Assembly (NCBI GenBank): GCA_016932955.1
Contig: JAFGBV010000188.1
Coordinates: forward strand, 1 to 25,251
From: Anaerolineales bacterium
GTDB taxonomy: Bacteria > Chloroflexota > Anaerolineae > Anaerolineales > UBA4823
Length of the DNA: 25,251 nucleotides
Direction: 5' to 3'
In this document: one piece after another, positions 17,369 through 24,121 of the stretch
Position numbering within the stretch: position 1 is the first letter of the stretch
How the letters are laid out: the number at the start of each line of letters is the position of its first letter
Notes under the pieces: generated by a model
What the model was told of the DNA's origin: nothing
Database searches by the model: none
The model's input: only the letters and a program-made list of their open reading frames with translations
Position numbers and translations under genes: made by a program

Positions 17369-19135
17369 TCAACGCGCTCCCCGCCGCCCAAACTGCCGTT
17401 CCAGCAGATCGACAGACAGGTGGATCATCGTTGGCCTGCCATGCGGGCATGTGCGCGGTGATTGGCAAGCCTCCAGGTCTGTCAGCAGAGCCCGCTGTTC
17501 CTGTGGAGAAAGCACATGCCCTGCCTTTACTGCCGCGCGCTTGCAGATGCGGGCAATCATTTTCGCCTCGATCTCACTCTGCAAGGGCGCCTCGTTCTCC
17601 TCGAAGTCTTCCACCAACACAGCCAGTGCCGCTGCAGGGTCCATGCCCGACAGGATCACCGGGATCGCCCGCACCAGGTAGGTATTGTGGCCAAACGGTT
17701 CTACACTGAACCCCAGGCCATTCAGCAACGGAAGCTGCTCATCGAGCATCCGGGTGCTCGCCGGCGGCAGCTCAACTGCCAGCGGCTCCAGGAGAGACTG
17801 TGATGGGATCTCACCTGTTTGCTCTTTGCGCAGAGCCGAAAATCGCTCGAAGAGCACCCGCTCGTGGGCAGCATGTTGATCGATCAGGTACAGGCCATCT
17901 GGCCCCTCTGCCACGAGATAGGCCGAAGCGATCTGCCCCACCAGGCGCAGCAGCGGAGGCCGCCCATCTGCCTGCGCGGGCGGCGACAAGGCAGGCTGTA
18001 AGGGTTGAGCCGGCGGCAGGGTCATTTCAGGCGCCTGGTTCCGCTCGCCCTGCACGGCGAACTCCCAGTCCAGGCTCGTCCCGCCTGATCCTGGCATTGA
18101 GGTTGTTCCAGGTCGCCACTGGAGTTGCTCACCGATCTGCGGGATTGGCGTATGGGCCAATAGCCCTCTCCGTACTGCCCGTTGCACACCTCGGAAAACA
18201 CCATCCGATTCGCGAAACCGTACCTCCGCCTTGGTGGGGTGAACATTCACATCCACCATTTCTGGCGGCAACTCCAGGAATAAGAACGCCAGTGGATAGC
18301 GCCCCACCATCAGCATTGTATGGTAAGCCTGCACCAATGCAGCCATCAGGGCGGAATCCTGTACCGGGCGCCCATTGACGTAAAAGGTGATCTCACGCCG
18401 GTTGGAACGCGTCAGGCTGGTGGGGCTGATAAATCCAGTAACCTTCAAGCCCTCATCTTCTGATAGTACTTCCAACATCTGGCGAGCAACATCCACCCCA
18501 TACAATGCCGCCAACACTTCGCGCCGCTCACCATTCCCGCTGGTGAGCAACGCCGGGCGGCCCTCCTGGTACAGGTGAAAGCGCACCTGCGGGTAAGCCA
18601 ACGCATAATGGGTCACCAAGGTATCAATTGCCCGGCGCTCTGTGGCTTCCTGCTTAAGGAATTTCAAGCGAGCAGGAACATTATAGAACAGATTTTCCAC
18701 CCGCACCACCGTGCCCACTGCAGTGCCCACGGGTTGAACAGCCATTGCCTCTCCACCTTCCACCCGCAGGCGCGCCCCCATCATGGTATTCGCAGGCCGC
18801 GAAGTGATTGTCAGCCGTGCCACTGACCCAATCGATGCCAGCGCCTCGCCGCGAAAGCCCAACGTGGCAATGTGAAATAAATCAGCCGCCGACCTGAGTT
18901 TGCTCGTCGCATGACGCTCCACTGCCAATGACAGCTCCTCAGCAGGAATGCCGCTGCCATCATCAGCTACTTCTACCACGCGCCTGCCTGCCCCCTCTAT
19001 AGTGATTGTCACCTGGCGGGCGCCAGCATCCAACGCGTTCTCCAGGAGTTCCTTAACCACCGAGGCAGGGCGTTCCACAACCTCGCCTGCAGCAATTTGC
19101 GATGCCACTTCAGGGGAAAGTAATTCGATTGCCAT
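17369..19135 (-). CDS. mutL: DNA mismatch repair protein MutL (endonuclease-type)
   Basis: This ATP-dependent mismatch repair protein couples MutS recognition to strand incision and excision. It has 588 residues. The N-terminal GHKL ATPase shows ELLENALDAGA (Glu32, Asn33), ADDGSGI (57-63), ATSKL and GFRGEALASI (93-102). A Pro/Gln-rich linker (about 340-395) joins it to the C-terminal domain. That domain carries the metal-binding endonuclease motif DQHAAHERVLFE (419-430) plus ICKRAA (Cys531) and CPHGRPT (563-569). It is therefore the nicking type of MutL found in bacteria without MutH. The ATG at 19135 lies six bases after a TATAAT box with no ribosome binding site, so the mRNA is probably leaderless. 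No mutS gene is in the window. Two genes follow on the same strand. Confidence 0.98.
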   Translation of the reverse strand: MAIELLSPEVASQIAAGEVVERPASVVKELLENALDAGARQVTITIEGAGRRVVEVADDGSGIPAEELSLAVERHATSKLRSAADLFHIATLGFRGEALASIGSVARLTITSRPANTMMGARLRVEGGEAMAVQPVGTAVGTVVRVENLFYNVPARLKFLKQEATERRAIDTLVTHYALAYPQVRFHLYQEGRPALLTSGNGERREVLAALYGVDVARQMLEVLSEDEGLKVTGFISPTSLTRSNRREITFYVNGRPVQDSALMAALVQAYHTMLMVGRYPLAFLFLELPPEMVDVNVHPTKAEVRFRESDGVFRGVQRAVRRGLLAHTPIPQIGEQLQWRPGTTSMPGSGGTSLDWEFAVQGERNQAPEMTLPPAQPLQPALSPPAQADGRPPLLRLVGQIASAYLVAEGPDGLYLIDQHAAHERVLFERFSALRKEQTGEIPSQSLLEPLAVELPPASTRMLDEQLPLLNGLGFSVEPFGHNTYLVRAIPVILSGMDPAAALAVLVEDFEENEAPLQSEIEAKMIARICKRAAVKAGHVLSPQEQRALLTDLEACQSPRTCPHGRPTMIHLSVDLLERQFGRRGAR

Positions 19136-19141
19136 GCCAGT

Positions 19142-19159
19142 ATTATATAACGATATAAT
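19142..19159. promoter_or_regulatory. Back-to-back leaderless -10 boxes for mutL and the HAD gene
   Basis: The whole intergenic region is only 30 bp. On the minus strand TATAAT (plus 19142-19147) is six bases before the mutL ATG. On the plus strand TATAAT (19154-19159) is six bases before the HAD ATG at 19166. The boxes are separated by 6 bp, and each -35 region would lie inside the other gene. No -35 consensus and no ribosome binding sites are visible. The two promoters cannot easily be occupied at the same time. Confidence 0.75.
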
Positions 19160-19165
19160 ACAGAA

Positions 19166-19828
19166 ATGTATTATCGCACACTGTTTTTTGATCTAGATGA
19201 TACCTTATATCCCCCGAACAGCGGGCTTTGGGAAGTGATCCGGCAGCGTATGCAACATTACATGCGCCAGATGCTCAACCTTCCCGAGGAAGAGCTGACT
19301 GCCCTGCGCGAGCATTATCTTGAAACGTATGGCACTACCCTGCGAGGTCTGCAGCAACATTATGTCGTGGACACTGACGATTACCTGGCATATGTCCACG
19401 ATCTGCCCTTACAGGATTATATTCAGCCGGATCCTGCGCTGCGCACATTACTCCTCAGCCTGCCGCAAAAGCGCTGGGTATTTACCAATGCCGATGAAAA
19501 CCATGCCAGGCGGGTGATCAGTGTGTTGGGTATCGAGGGCTGTTTTGACGGCATCATCGATGTGCGTGCCCTGAACTTTATGAGCAAGCCCAATCTTCTA
19601 GCTTATGAGCGCGCCCTGCACATAGCAGGCGAGCCAGATACCCGGAAATGCATCCTGTTTGATGACGCGCCGCGCAACCTGGCCCCTGCACGGCAGATCG
19701 GATTTCATACAATTCTGGTTGGGACAGATCGCAGTGACCCAACGGCTGATCAGAGCATCCCCAGCCTGCATGCCCTGGTGCATACGCTGCCGGAGCTATG
19801 GGAGGATAACCATCATGGACACATCTAA
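19166..19828 (+). CDS. HAD-superfamily hydrolase, pyrimidine 5'-nucleotidase type
   Basis: This 220-residue cytoplasmic phosphatase has all four HAD motifs: FFDLDDTLYP (Asp9, Asp11), VFTNAD (Thr107), SKP (Lys141) and FDDAPRN (Asp166, Asp167). The DLDDTLYP start and helical cap (about 17-85) resemble the SDT1/pyrimidine 5'-nucleotidase group, which dephosphorylates UMP or CMP or removes non-canonical nucleotides. The substrate remains a guess. The ATG follows a TATAAT box by six bases, so translation is probably leaderless. The last 14 bases overlap the next gene, whose GGAGG ribosome binding site lies within this gene. The three genes from here to 20856 overlap one another and form one operon. 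Confidence 0.92.
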   Translation: MYYRTLFFDLDDTLYPPNSGLWEVIRQRMQHYMRQMLNLPEEELTALREHYLETYGTTLRGLQQHYVVDTDDYLAYVHDLPLQDYIQPDPALRTLLLSLPQKRWVFTNADENHARRVISVLGIEGCFDGIIDVRALNFMSKPNLLAYERALHIAGEPDTRKCILFDDAPRNLAPARQIGFHTILVGTDRSDPTADQSIPSLHALVHTLPELWEDNHHGHI

Positions 19829-20063
19829 AGCAGGTCTGGTTATTTGCCTGGCAGTTGTCTTCGGTTTTAGCCTACCGATCCTTCTCTATCTGGCATTCCG
19901 CGACCAGGCGCTGCGCGGTGAACTGAATGCCATGCGCCGGGCAGTCGAGGCAGCACGCAAACCACTGAAACAAGAAGCCGATGATCTAGCAGAGCTCTCC
20001 AGGCTGGTTTCAGAGTTGAAACCCGACGAGCACCAACCTGAAGAGAAAACCAACCATGGATAA
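19815..20063 (+). CDS. Small single-pass membrane protein with charged helical tail
   Basis: This 82-residue protein of unknown function starts at the ATG at 19815, nine bases after GGAGG. A single hydrophobic segment spans about 7-27 (GLVICLAVVFGFSLPILLYLA). A highly charged, probably coiled-coil tail follows (RDQALRGELNAMRRAVEAARKPLKQEADDLAELSRL split over about 29-66) and ends in an acidic stretch. The gene overlaps the HAD gene by 14 bp and the CoA-transferase gene by 8 bp in different frames. This tight packing supports it as a real gene. It may be an anchor or scaffold for a partner; no family is recognised. A longer in-frame reading back to 19659 lies inside the HAD gene and is not supported. 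Confidence 0.75.
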   Translation: MDTSKAGLVICLAVVFGFSLPILLYLAFRDQALRGELNAMRRAVEAARKPLKQEADDLAELSRLVSELKPDEHQPEEKTNHG

Positions 20064-20856
20064 AAGAATAATCATGGAAGATGCAGTCAAATTGGTGCCC
20101 AATGGCTGCATGCTTGCACTGGGAGGAATGACGCTTTACCGGCGACCCATGAGCTTCACCAGAGCACTGCTTCATCACTTTCGCAGCACCCGCGCCCCAC
20201 AAGATCTGACACTGCTGGCGTTTACCGCCGGTCTGGAAAGCGATCTCCTGATCGGGGCAGGTATGGTCGGGCGTGTGCGATCCTGCTATTTTGGCCTGGA
20301 AATCTTTGGCCTTGCGCCTATGTTCACCCACCATGCTGGAGCGGGGGAAATCGAAATCATCGAAGAAACCGAAGCCAGCCTGGCGTTTGGCCTGCGCGCC
20401 CAGAGTGCAGGGGTTGGCTTCATGGCTGGACGAGGCTGGTTAGGAACTGATCTTCCCCGACTGAGGCCTGATGTACGCACGATCTGTGACCCCTACAGTG
20501 GCGAGGAACTGATGGCTTTTCCGGCGATCCAGCCTGATGTGGCAGTAATCCATGCCCTGCGCGCAGACTACGAGGGCAATGCCGTCATTGGCCCCAACAA
20601 AGGTGTTGATGAGGAACTCTGCCTGGCATCGAAGGTGGTGATCATAACAGCAGAAGAGATCATCCCCGAATTAGATCATGCTGATATTGTCGCTCCGTTC
20701 GTGCACGCCATCGTTCACTCCCCCCGCGGCGCCACACCAACATCCTGCCACCCTCTCTATCCTCTCGATGGCGAAGCCCTGTTGACCTATACCGAGCAGG
20801 TTGGCAATCCGCAGTCATTCCAGGCATACTGGGATTCTCTCAACACCAGCGGCTAA
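20056..20856 (+). CDS. CoA-transferase family I, subunit A (GctA-like)
   Basis: The protein has 266 residues and resembles the alpha subunit of family I CoA-transferases such as glutaconate CoA-transferase, which move CoA between carboxylic acids. Landmarks are KRIIMEDAVKLVPNGCMLALGGM at the N-terminus with its glycine loop, TLLAFTAGLESDLLIGAGMVGR, the CYFGLEIFGLAP stretch, FPAIQPDVAVIHALRADYEGNA (about 155-176) and a VVIITAEEI segment. In this family the catalytic glutamate is on the beta subunit, which is not next to this gene. The protein therefore needs a partner encoded elsewhere or has a different role. Translation probably starts at 20056, overlapping the small membrane protein gene; Met7 is an alternative. 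The substrate is unknown. Confidence 0.85.
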   Translation: MDKRIIMEDAVKLVPNGCMLALGGMTLYRRPMSFTRALLHHFRSTRAPQDLTLLAFTAGLESDLLIGAGMVGRVRSCYFGLEIFGLAPMFTHHAGAGEIEIIEETEASLAFGLRAQSAGVGFMAGRGWLGTDLPRLRPDVRTICDPYSGEELMAFPAIQPDVAVIHALRADYEGNAVIGPNKGVDEELCLASKVVIITAEEIIPELDHADIVAPFVHAIVHSPRGATPTSCHPLYPLDGEALLTYTEQVGNPQSFQAYWDSLNTSG

Positions 20857-20866
20857 CCCGCAGTTG

Positions 20867-20902
20867 TGGTTAGTCTCAGTTGTACTCATCCACTTCTAAC
20901 CA
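20867..20902. repeat. 7-bp inverted repeat after the CoA-transferase gene
   Basis: TGGTTAG (20867-20873) and CTAACCA (20896-20902) form a perfect inverted repeat with a 22-nt gap in the 102-bp region between the CoA-transferase and protease genes. No T run follows directly. It could be a weak mRNA-end hairpin or a protein-binding site upstream of the protease promoter. Confidence 0.35.
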
Positions 20903-20917
20903 AACTATGATAATCTT

Positions 20918-20946
20918 TTGACAGCCGTATGATAAACCTGTATCAG
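20918..20946 (+). promoter_or_regulatory. Possible promoter of the S41 protease gene
   Basis: An exact TTGACA at 20918-20923 is followed after 17 bp by TATCAG (20941-20946), a poor -10. The -10 overlaps the AGGAG ribosome binding site. That is awkward, since transcription would start at or after it. TATGAT at 20928-20933 may be the real -10 of a promoter without a good -35. Only the presence of some promoter in this gap is likely. Confidence 0.3.
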
Positions 20947-20958
20947 GAGTAAATGTAT

Positions 20959-22197
20959 ATGGAAACATCGAATCGAGCCCTCGTAACTGGGATTACTTTA
21001 TTAGTTGTTGTAATCCTCATCACCGGAGCCTGTGCGGGTGGATTTGTGGCAGGCTACTTCCTGGCGCCTGAGAAGTCGCAAAATGCCGTTAGCCAGCCTG
21101 AGCTGCCTTCTGATAACACATCTGCCCAGCACTCGAGCACGGACGAGCTCTTCAAGCCTTTTTGGGAAGCCTGGCAGATCGTTCACGATCAATATATCGA
21201 CCAGCCCGTAGATGACACCCTCCTGATGCAGGGCGCAATACGCGGCATGCTGGATGCCCTGGGAGACCAGCATAGTTCCTATATGGACCCTAACCAGTAT
21301 CGTGACGCGCAAGCATCCATGGAAGGTGAATACGAAGGCATTGGAGCATGGGTCAACACAGACGGAGAATACCTGACCATCATGGAACCCATGAAAGGCT
21401 CACCTGCCGAGGCAGCCGGTCTACTCCCTGGTGACCAGGTCATTGCCATTGACGGCGAAGACATGACCGGCATTACACCCGATCTGGCGCGCCTGAAAGT
21501 ATTGGGGCCAGCAGGCACCACAGTCGTCCTGACCATCCAGCGCGAAAGTGTTGCAGAGCCATTCGATGTAACTGTCACCCGCGCTTCCATCACCGTACCA
21601 AGTGTGGAATACGAAATCCTGGAAGGGAATATCGCCTATGTCCGCCTGATAACCTTCGGCACGACCAGTGATACCGAGCTGCGCGCCGCCCTGGAAGCAG
21701 TGCTTGCACAGGAGCCGGTTGGCTTGATCTTTGATCTGCGTAACAATTCGGGCGGCTCGCTCACCACAGCCATCAATGTCGCATCGGAATTCATCCAAGA
21801 TGGCGTTATTGCGTATGAGGAGTATGGCGATGGCACGCGGGATAACTATAATGCAACTGGCAAGGGGATCGCCACCGATATCCCGATGGTTGTTCTGGTT
21901 AACGAATGGTCTGCCTCTGCCTCAGAGCTGGTAGCCGGCGCCATTCAAGATTATGGCCGCGCCTCCCTGGTGGGTACCGTAACATTCGGTAAGGGGACCG
22001 TACAGAACTGGATCGGCCTTTCAGATGAACAGGGTGCAATCCGCGTGACCATCGCGCGTTGGCTGACCCCTGAGGGTCGCAATATCCATCAAATTGGGCT
22101 GACTCCTGAGTATGAGGTTCCGATCTCGCAAGAGGAACTGGAAGCCGAGTTAGATCCTCAGTTGGATAAGGCGATTGAACTGCTAACCCAGCCATAA
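20959..22197 (+). CDS. S41-family carboxyl-terminal processing protease with PDZ domain
   Basis: This protein is a CtpA/Prc-type protease acting outside the cytoplasmic membrane. Numbered from the ATG at 20953 it has 414 residues. AGGAG lies nine bases before the second ATG at 20959, so I use that start (412 residues). An N-terminal membrane anchor (about 9-34) leads to a linker, a helical segment (64-115), a PDZ domain (about 125-210; EYEGIGAWV, PAEAAGLLPGDQVIAIDGED) and the S41 core. The core carries LRNNSGGSL, the nucleophile in ASASE (Ser322) and FGKGTVQ with Lys347. The catalytic Ser-Lys pair is intact. Such proteases trim C-termini of envelope or secreted proteins; the targets here are unknown. 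A YugP-type peptidase gene follows 40 bp later. Confidence 0.95.
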   Translation: METSNRALVTGITLLVVVILITGACAGGFVAGYFLAPEKSQNAVSQPELPSDNTSAQHSSTDELFKPFWEAWQIVHDQYIDQPVDDTLLMQGAIRGMLDALGDQHSSYMDPNQYRDAQASMEGEYEGIGAWVNTDGEYLTIMEPMKGSPAEAAGLLPGDQVIAIDGEDMTGITPDLARLKVLGPAGTTVVLTIQRESVAEPFDVTVTRASITVPSVEYEILEGNIAYVRLITFGTTSDTELRAALEAVLAQEPVGLIFDLRNNSGGSLTTAINVASEFIQDGVIAYEEYGDGTRDNYNATGKGIATDIPMVVLVNEWSASASELVAGAIQDYGRASLVGTVTFGKGTVQNWIGLSDEQGAIRVTIARWLTPEGRNIHQIGLTPEYEVPISQEELEAELDPQLDKAIELLTQP

Positions 22198-22237
22198 AGC
22201 CCCGCTTGGTTGGCTGGAGTGAGAAAGTGAGCTTGGT

Positions 22238-22939
22238 ATGTTAGGTTGGTTTGACCCACGGTATATGATTTTTATGTTGCCAGCGATTATCCTGATGATG
22301 CTGGCGCAAGGATATGTCAGTTCTGCTTACCGCAAATGGAGTCGAGTGCTGGCGCAGAGCCGTCTGACCGGCGCGCAGGCCGCGCAGCGCCTCATCTCTG
22401 TCGGTGGTTTATATGGCGTACGCATTGAAGGCGTGCGAGGCAACCTGACTGATCATTATGATCCACAGAAGAAAATTTTACGCCTCTCGCAAGGCGTGTA
22501 TGAAAGCCCCTCGGTTGCTGCGTTGGCAATCACCGCCCACGAATTGGGTCACGCCATGCAAGACCACGAAGGCTATTTCCCGTTGCGCTTGCGGGCTGCG
22601 CTGGTTCCTGCCGTGAACATCGGCTCCTACTTGGGATGGATCCTGATCATTATTGGCCTGCTCCTGCGTGTAACCGATCTGGCATGGTTGGGGGTGTTGG
22701 TTTTCTCTGGCGGGGCGATTTTTGCCCTCGCCACGTTGCCGGTTGAGCTGGATGCCTCAGCTCGGGCGCGCCGCCTGCTGACAGATACTGGACTGATCAT
22801 TGGGGAAGAAGAACGCCGCGGTGTGAACAGCGTGCTGAACGCTGCAGCATTGACCTATGTTGCCGGCCTGGTCACTGCTATCATGCAGCTTCTCTACTAT
22901 GTGACGCTAATCATGGGGATGGGGGGCCGCCGCAGGTAA
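22238..22939 (+). CDS. YugP-type membrane zinc metallopeptidase
   Basis: The protein has 233 residues. The N-terminal membrane segment (about 9-28) is followed by a cytoplasmic or extracytoplasmic stretch with the conserved TDHYDPQKKILRLS (71-84). The zinc site HELGHAMQDH (101-110) comes next, then two central membrane segments (about 122-165) and a probable third ligand, Glu170 in LPVELDAS. A final membrane segment lies at about 205-227. This matches the YugP/neutral zinc metallopeptidase family. Its physiological role is poorly defined, though membrane protein quality control is a reasonable guess. The start ATG has only a weak GTGAG upstream. The gene follows the S41 protease and is probably co-transcribed with it. 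Confidence 0.93.
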   Translation: MLGWFDPRYMIFMLPAIILMMLAQGYVSSAYRKWSRVLAQSRLTGAQAAQRLISVGGLYGVRIEGVRGNLTDHYDPQKKILRLSQGVYESPSVAALAITAHELGHAMQDHEGYFPLRLRAALVPAVNIGSYLGWILIIIGLLLRVTDLAWLGVLVFSGGAIFALATLPVELDASARARRLLTDTGLIIGEEERRGVNSVLNAAALTYVAGLVTAIMQLLYYVTLIMGMGGRRR

Positions 22940-22947
22940 AAATTCGG

Positions 22948-22953
22948 TATAAT
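22948..22953 (+). promoter_or_regulatory. -10 box of the flippase-like gene, start-codon proximal
   Basis: An exact TATAAT ends seven bases before the ATG at 22961, in a 21-bp gap after the peptidase stop codon. There is no ribosome binding site and no -35 consensus. A leaderless transcript is likely. Confidence 0.65.
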
Positions 22954-22960
22954 TCCTGTT

Positions 22961-23992
22961 ATGCGCAAATTCATCTTTGCGATACTTTTGATGCTTGGCA
23001 TTCTGTTCATCATTGGGCGGAGTGCCGAGCTAGAAAGCATCATTGAAACCCTGCAGCGTGGAAATTGGCAGTTCATCGCCCTGGCAATCATTGCTCAGGC
23101 AGCCTGGTTGTTCAACATCACTGCCTCTTTCCGCGCCATCTACCACGCATTAGGCATCCGTGAACACTTCGAGAATCTAATCTTTATCATCAGTGCAGCC
23201 AATTTTACCAACATCGTTGCCCCCTCCGCAGGCATGGGTGGCGTGGCTGTTTTCATCGCTGAAGCCCGGCGCCGGAACTACTCCCCCGCCAGGGCTGCTG
23301 TGGCAGGTGCAGTGTACGTACTCTTCGATTATTTGGGCTTTTTTTTTGTGCTTGCCTTAGGCATTATTGTGCTTATCCGGCGCAATGATTTAGGCACCGT
23401 CGAAATCACTGCGTCAGCAATCCTTTTTTGCTTAGCGTTAGTTTTGGGCATTCTTCTCTACCTGGGGACGCAGTCCGGTATAGCCTTGGGCCGTGTGCTG
23501 GCATGGATGGCACGCCTGGTGAACCGGTTCACCTGGCCTTTTACCCACCGCGAGCACCTTCCCGAGAAACGTGCCCGCGAGTTTGCCAATGATGCGGCAG
23601 AGGGCTTGATTGAACTGAAGAACAATCCAAGATCAATGCTTCTTCCGGTGCTGCTGGGATTGACCAACAAGACCTTCATGGTGCTGATCTTGCTCTGCTG
23701 TTTTCTGGCTTTTGAGGTACCAGTATCGATTGGCACTGTGATTGCCGGCTTCAGCCTCAGCTATCTTTTCACCATTGTTTCCCCTACCCCAGCAGGGCTT
23801 GGATTTGTGGAAGGAACATTGACCCTGGCACTGCGATCCATGTATGTCCCGCTCGAAGATGCTGCCGTGATCACACTGGCATATCGCGGGGTTACATTCT
23901 GGCTGCCATTGTTGTTAGGGCTGCTCTCTTTTCGCTTGCTGGAGCATGTGGGCAAACGCAATCCCACCGTATCCAAGGCAGAAGGGGATTGA
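22961..23992 (+). CDS. UPF0104 / LPG-synthase-TM flippase-like membrane protein
   Basis: This 343-residue polytopic membrane protein has about eight hydrophobic segments. It shows the landmarks of the lysylphosphatidylglycerol-synthase transmembrane family without the synthase domain. These are NWQFIALAIIAQAAWLFNITASFRAIYHALG near the N-terminus, ANFTNIVAPSAGMGGVAVFIAEARRRNYSPARAAVAGAVY in short blocks at about 80-118, and the C-terminal SYLFTIVSPTPAGLGFVEGTL with a proline-rich turn. Relatives include the flippase domain of MprF and glycolipid-associated proteins, so lipid transport or binding is likely; the substrate is unknown. The ATG follows a TATAAT box by seven bases. A run of nine T at 23339-23347 encodes three Phe residues and could be prone to slippage. 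Confidence 0.9.
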   Translation: MRKFIFAILLMLGILFIIGRSAELESIIETLQRGNWQFIALAIIAQAAWLFNITASFRAIYHALGIREHFENLIFIISAANFTNIVAPSAGMGGVAVFIAEARRRNYSPARAAVAGAVYVLFDYLGFFFVLALGIIVLIRRNDLGTVEITASAILFCLALVLGILLYLGTQSGIALGRVLAWMARLVNRFTWPFTHREHLPEKRAREFANDAAEGLIELKNNPRSMLLPVLLGLTNKTFMVLILLCCFLAFEVPVSIGTVIAGFSLSYLFTIVSPTPAGLGFVEGTLTLALRSMYVPLEDAAVITLAYRGVTFWLPLLLGLLSFRLLEHVGKRNPTVSKAEGD

Positions 23993-24017
23993 CGCCAGAA
24001 GGTGTCGCGCTTAGAAT
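23989..24017 (+). promoter_or_regulatory. Promoter of the APC-type permease gene
   Basis: TTGACG (23989-23994), which overlaps the stop codon of the preceding gene, is followed after exactly 17 bp by TAGAAT (24012-24017). Transcription should start near 24024, leaving a leader of about 97 nt before the ATG at 24122. The long leader contrasts with the leaderless genes nearby. Confidence 0.7.
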
Positions 24018-24029
24018 CGATACGCTTTT

Positions 24030-24064
24030 AGCCCGCCCGGTAGCTAAAACATCCGCGGTGGGCT
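24030..24064 (+). other. First hairpin in the permease leader
   Basis: AGCCCGCC (24030-24037) pairs with GGTGGGCT (24057-24064) over 8 bp, with one G-U pair and a 19-nt loop. It begins only a few bases after the predicted transcription start and is followed by TTTCG, too short a T run for a confident terminator. Confidence 0.5.
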
Positions 24065-24074
24065 TTCGTAATGC

Positions 24075-24104
24075 AGGTTACACGCCTGGGATGTAATCCT
24101 CAGG
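24075..24104 (+). other. Two mutually exclusive hairpins in the permease leader (riboswitch or attenuator candidate)
   Basis: Structure A pairs AGGTTACA (24075-24082) with TGTAA-T-CCT (24092-24100, one bulged T). Structure B pairs CCTGGGAT (24085-24092) with ATCC-T-CAGG (24096-24104, one bulged T, 3-nt loop). Each has eight pairs and they share bases 24092 and 24096-24100, so only one can form. Structure B also buries the AGG of the only Shine-Dalgarno-like stretch (AGGTGA, 24102-24107). No known riboswitch family is recognised. Confidence 0.5.
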
Positions 24105-24121
24105 TGAACTGGCTGATTGTT

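Noticed and set aside
17800..18378. 192-codon open frame on the plus strand
   Set aside because: It is antisense to mutL, which has strong motif support throughout. The Pro/Arg/Ala-rich product looks like an artefact of GC-rich coding DNA.
24030..24104. Possible c-di-AMP (ydaO) riboswitch ahead of the permease
   Set aside because: The stretch CCCGGTAGCTAA recalls the CCCGACAGCUAA end of that riboswitch, and the downstream gene is KimA-like. However, the 5' half with its conserved G-rich loops is absent because the predicted transcript starts just upstream. I keep only the neutral call of a structured leader.
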